A program made the position numbers and the translations under genes. A stretch of 6,673 bases of DNA from Chromatiales bacterium (GTDB lineage Bacteria; Pseudomonadota; Gammaproteobacteria; Thiohalospirales; Thiohalospiraceae), in the NCBI GenBank assembly GCA_026984715.1, contig JALSRO010000466.1:1-6673 (forward strand). The letters run 5' to 3'. The notes beneath the pieces were generated by a model. It saw nothing but the letters and a program-made list of their open reading frames with translations. It was not told the origin of the DNA and made no database searches. Below are positions 6,588 to 6,673 of this stretch, piece by piece; the stretch's first letter is position 1, and each line of letters begins with the position of its first letter.

Positions 6588-6673
6588 AACCCGATAGCGG
6601 GCTATTCGGCCCGAATCCTGCCGCAGCACTCCATCTCCGGTTGCGGGAAATTCGCCGGGTCACCTTCGGAAAG

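Noticed and set aside
6598..6613. CGGGC/GCCCG hairpin after the last gene as a terminator
   Set aside because: The stem is only 5 pairs, competes with an overlapping CCCG/CGGG pairing, and no T-run follows.
5604..6629. 341-residue minus-strand reading frame
   Set aside because: It spans two plus-strand genes and the gap between them, with no recognisable motif.

Overview
The window looks like chromosomal DNA from a moderately GC-rich gammaproteobacterium. The protein types recall the Chromatiales and other sulfur-oxidising groups, but that placement is an impression from gene content and has not been tested. No mobile-element genes, rRNA, tRNA or CRISPR array are visible. Six protein genes are supported, one of them cut by the left edge.

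Left part, minus strand: an AMP-phosphorylase-type member of the thymidine phosphorylase family (925-2433) is followed, after a 202-base gap containing a strong hairpin, by a divergent PRPP-synthetase paralogue (from 722 down to the window edge). They are probably co-transcribed and point to phosphorolysis or salvage of nucleotides through ribose phosphates. This is not the usual deo or housekeeping prs context.

Middle, plus strand: a roughly 320-base divergent control region (2434-2756) holds a possible operator and an extended -10 promoter. It is followed by a small, helix-rich phasin-like protein (2757-3422) whose stop codon overlaps the start codon of a full-length UbiB/ABC1-family protein kinase-like ATPase (3422-5107). 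The overlap suggests translational coupling and a shared task at the inner membrane, probably linked to quinone or lipid handling.

Right part, plus strand: directly after the UbiB gene lies a roughly 146-base non-coding palindromic element, like a MITE or an intergenic repeat. At its outer edge is a sequence resembling a sigma-32 heat-shock promoter. It precedes a gene for a membrane protein with features of YflT-type general stress proteins (5364-5909). A final gene (6108-6587) encodes a soluble coiled-coil protein of unknown function.

Taken together, the window reads as a stress or energy-limitation locus: nucleotide salvage, a membrane ATPase with a helical partner, and a stress protein. 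That grouping is inference; individual gene identities rest on visible motifs.
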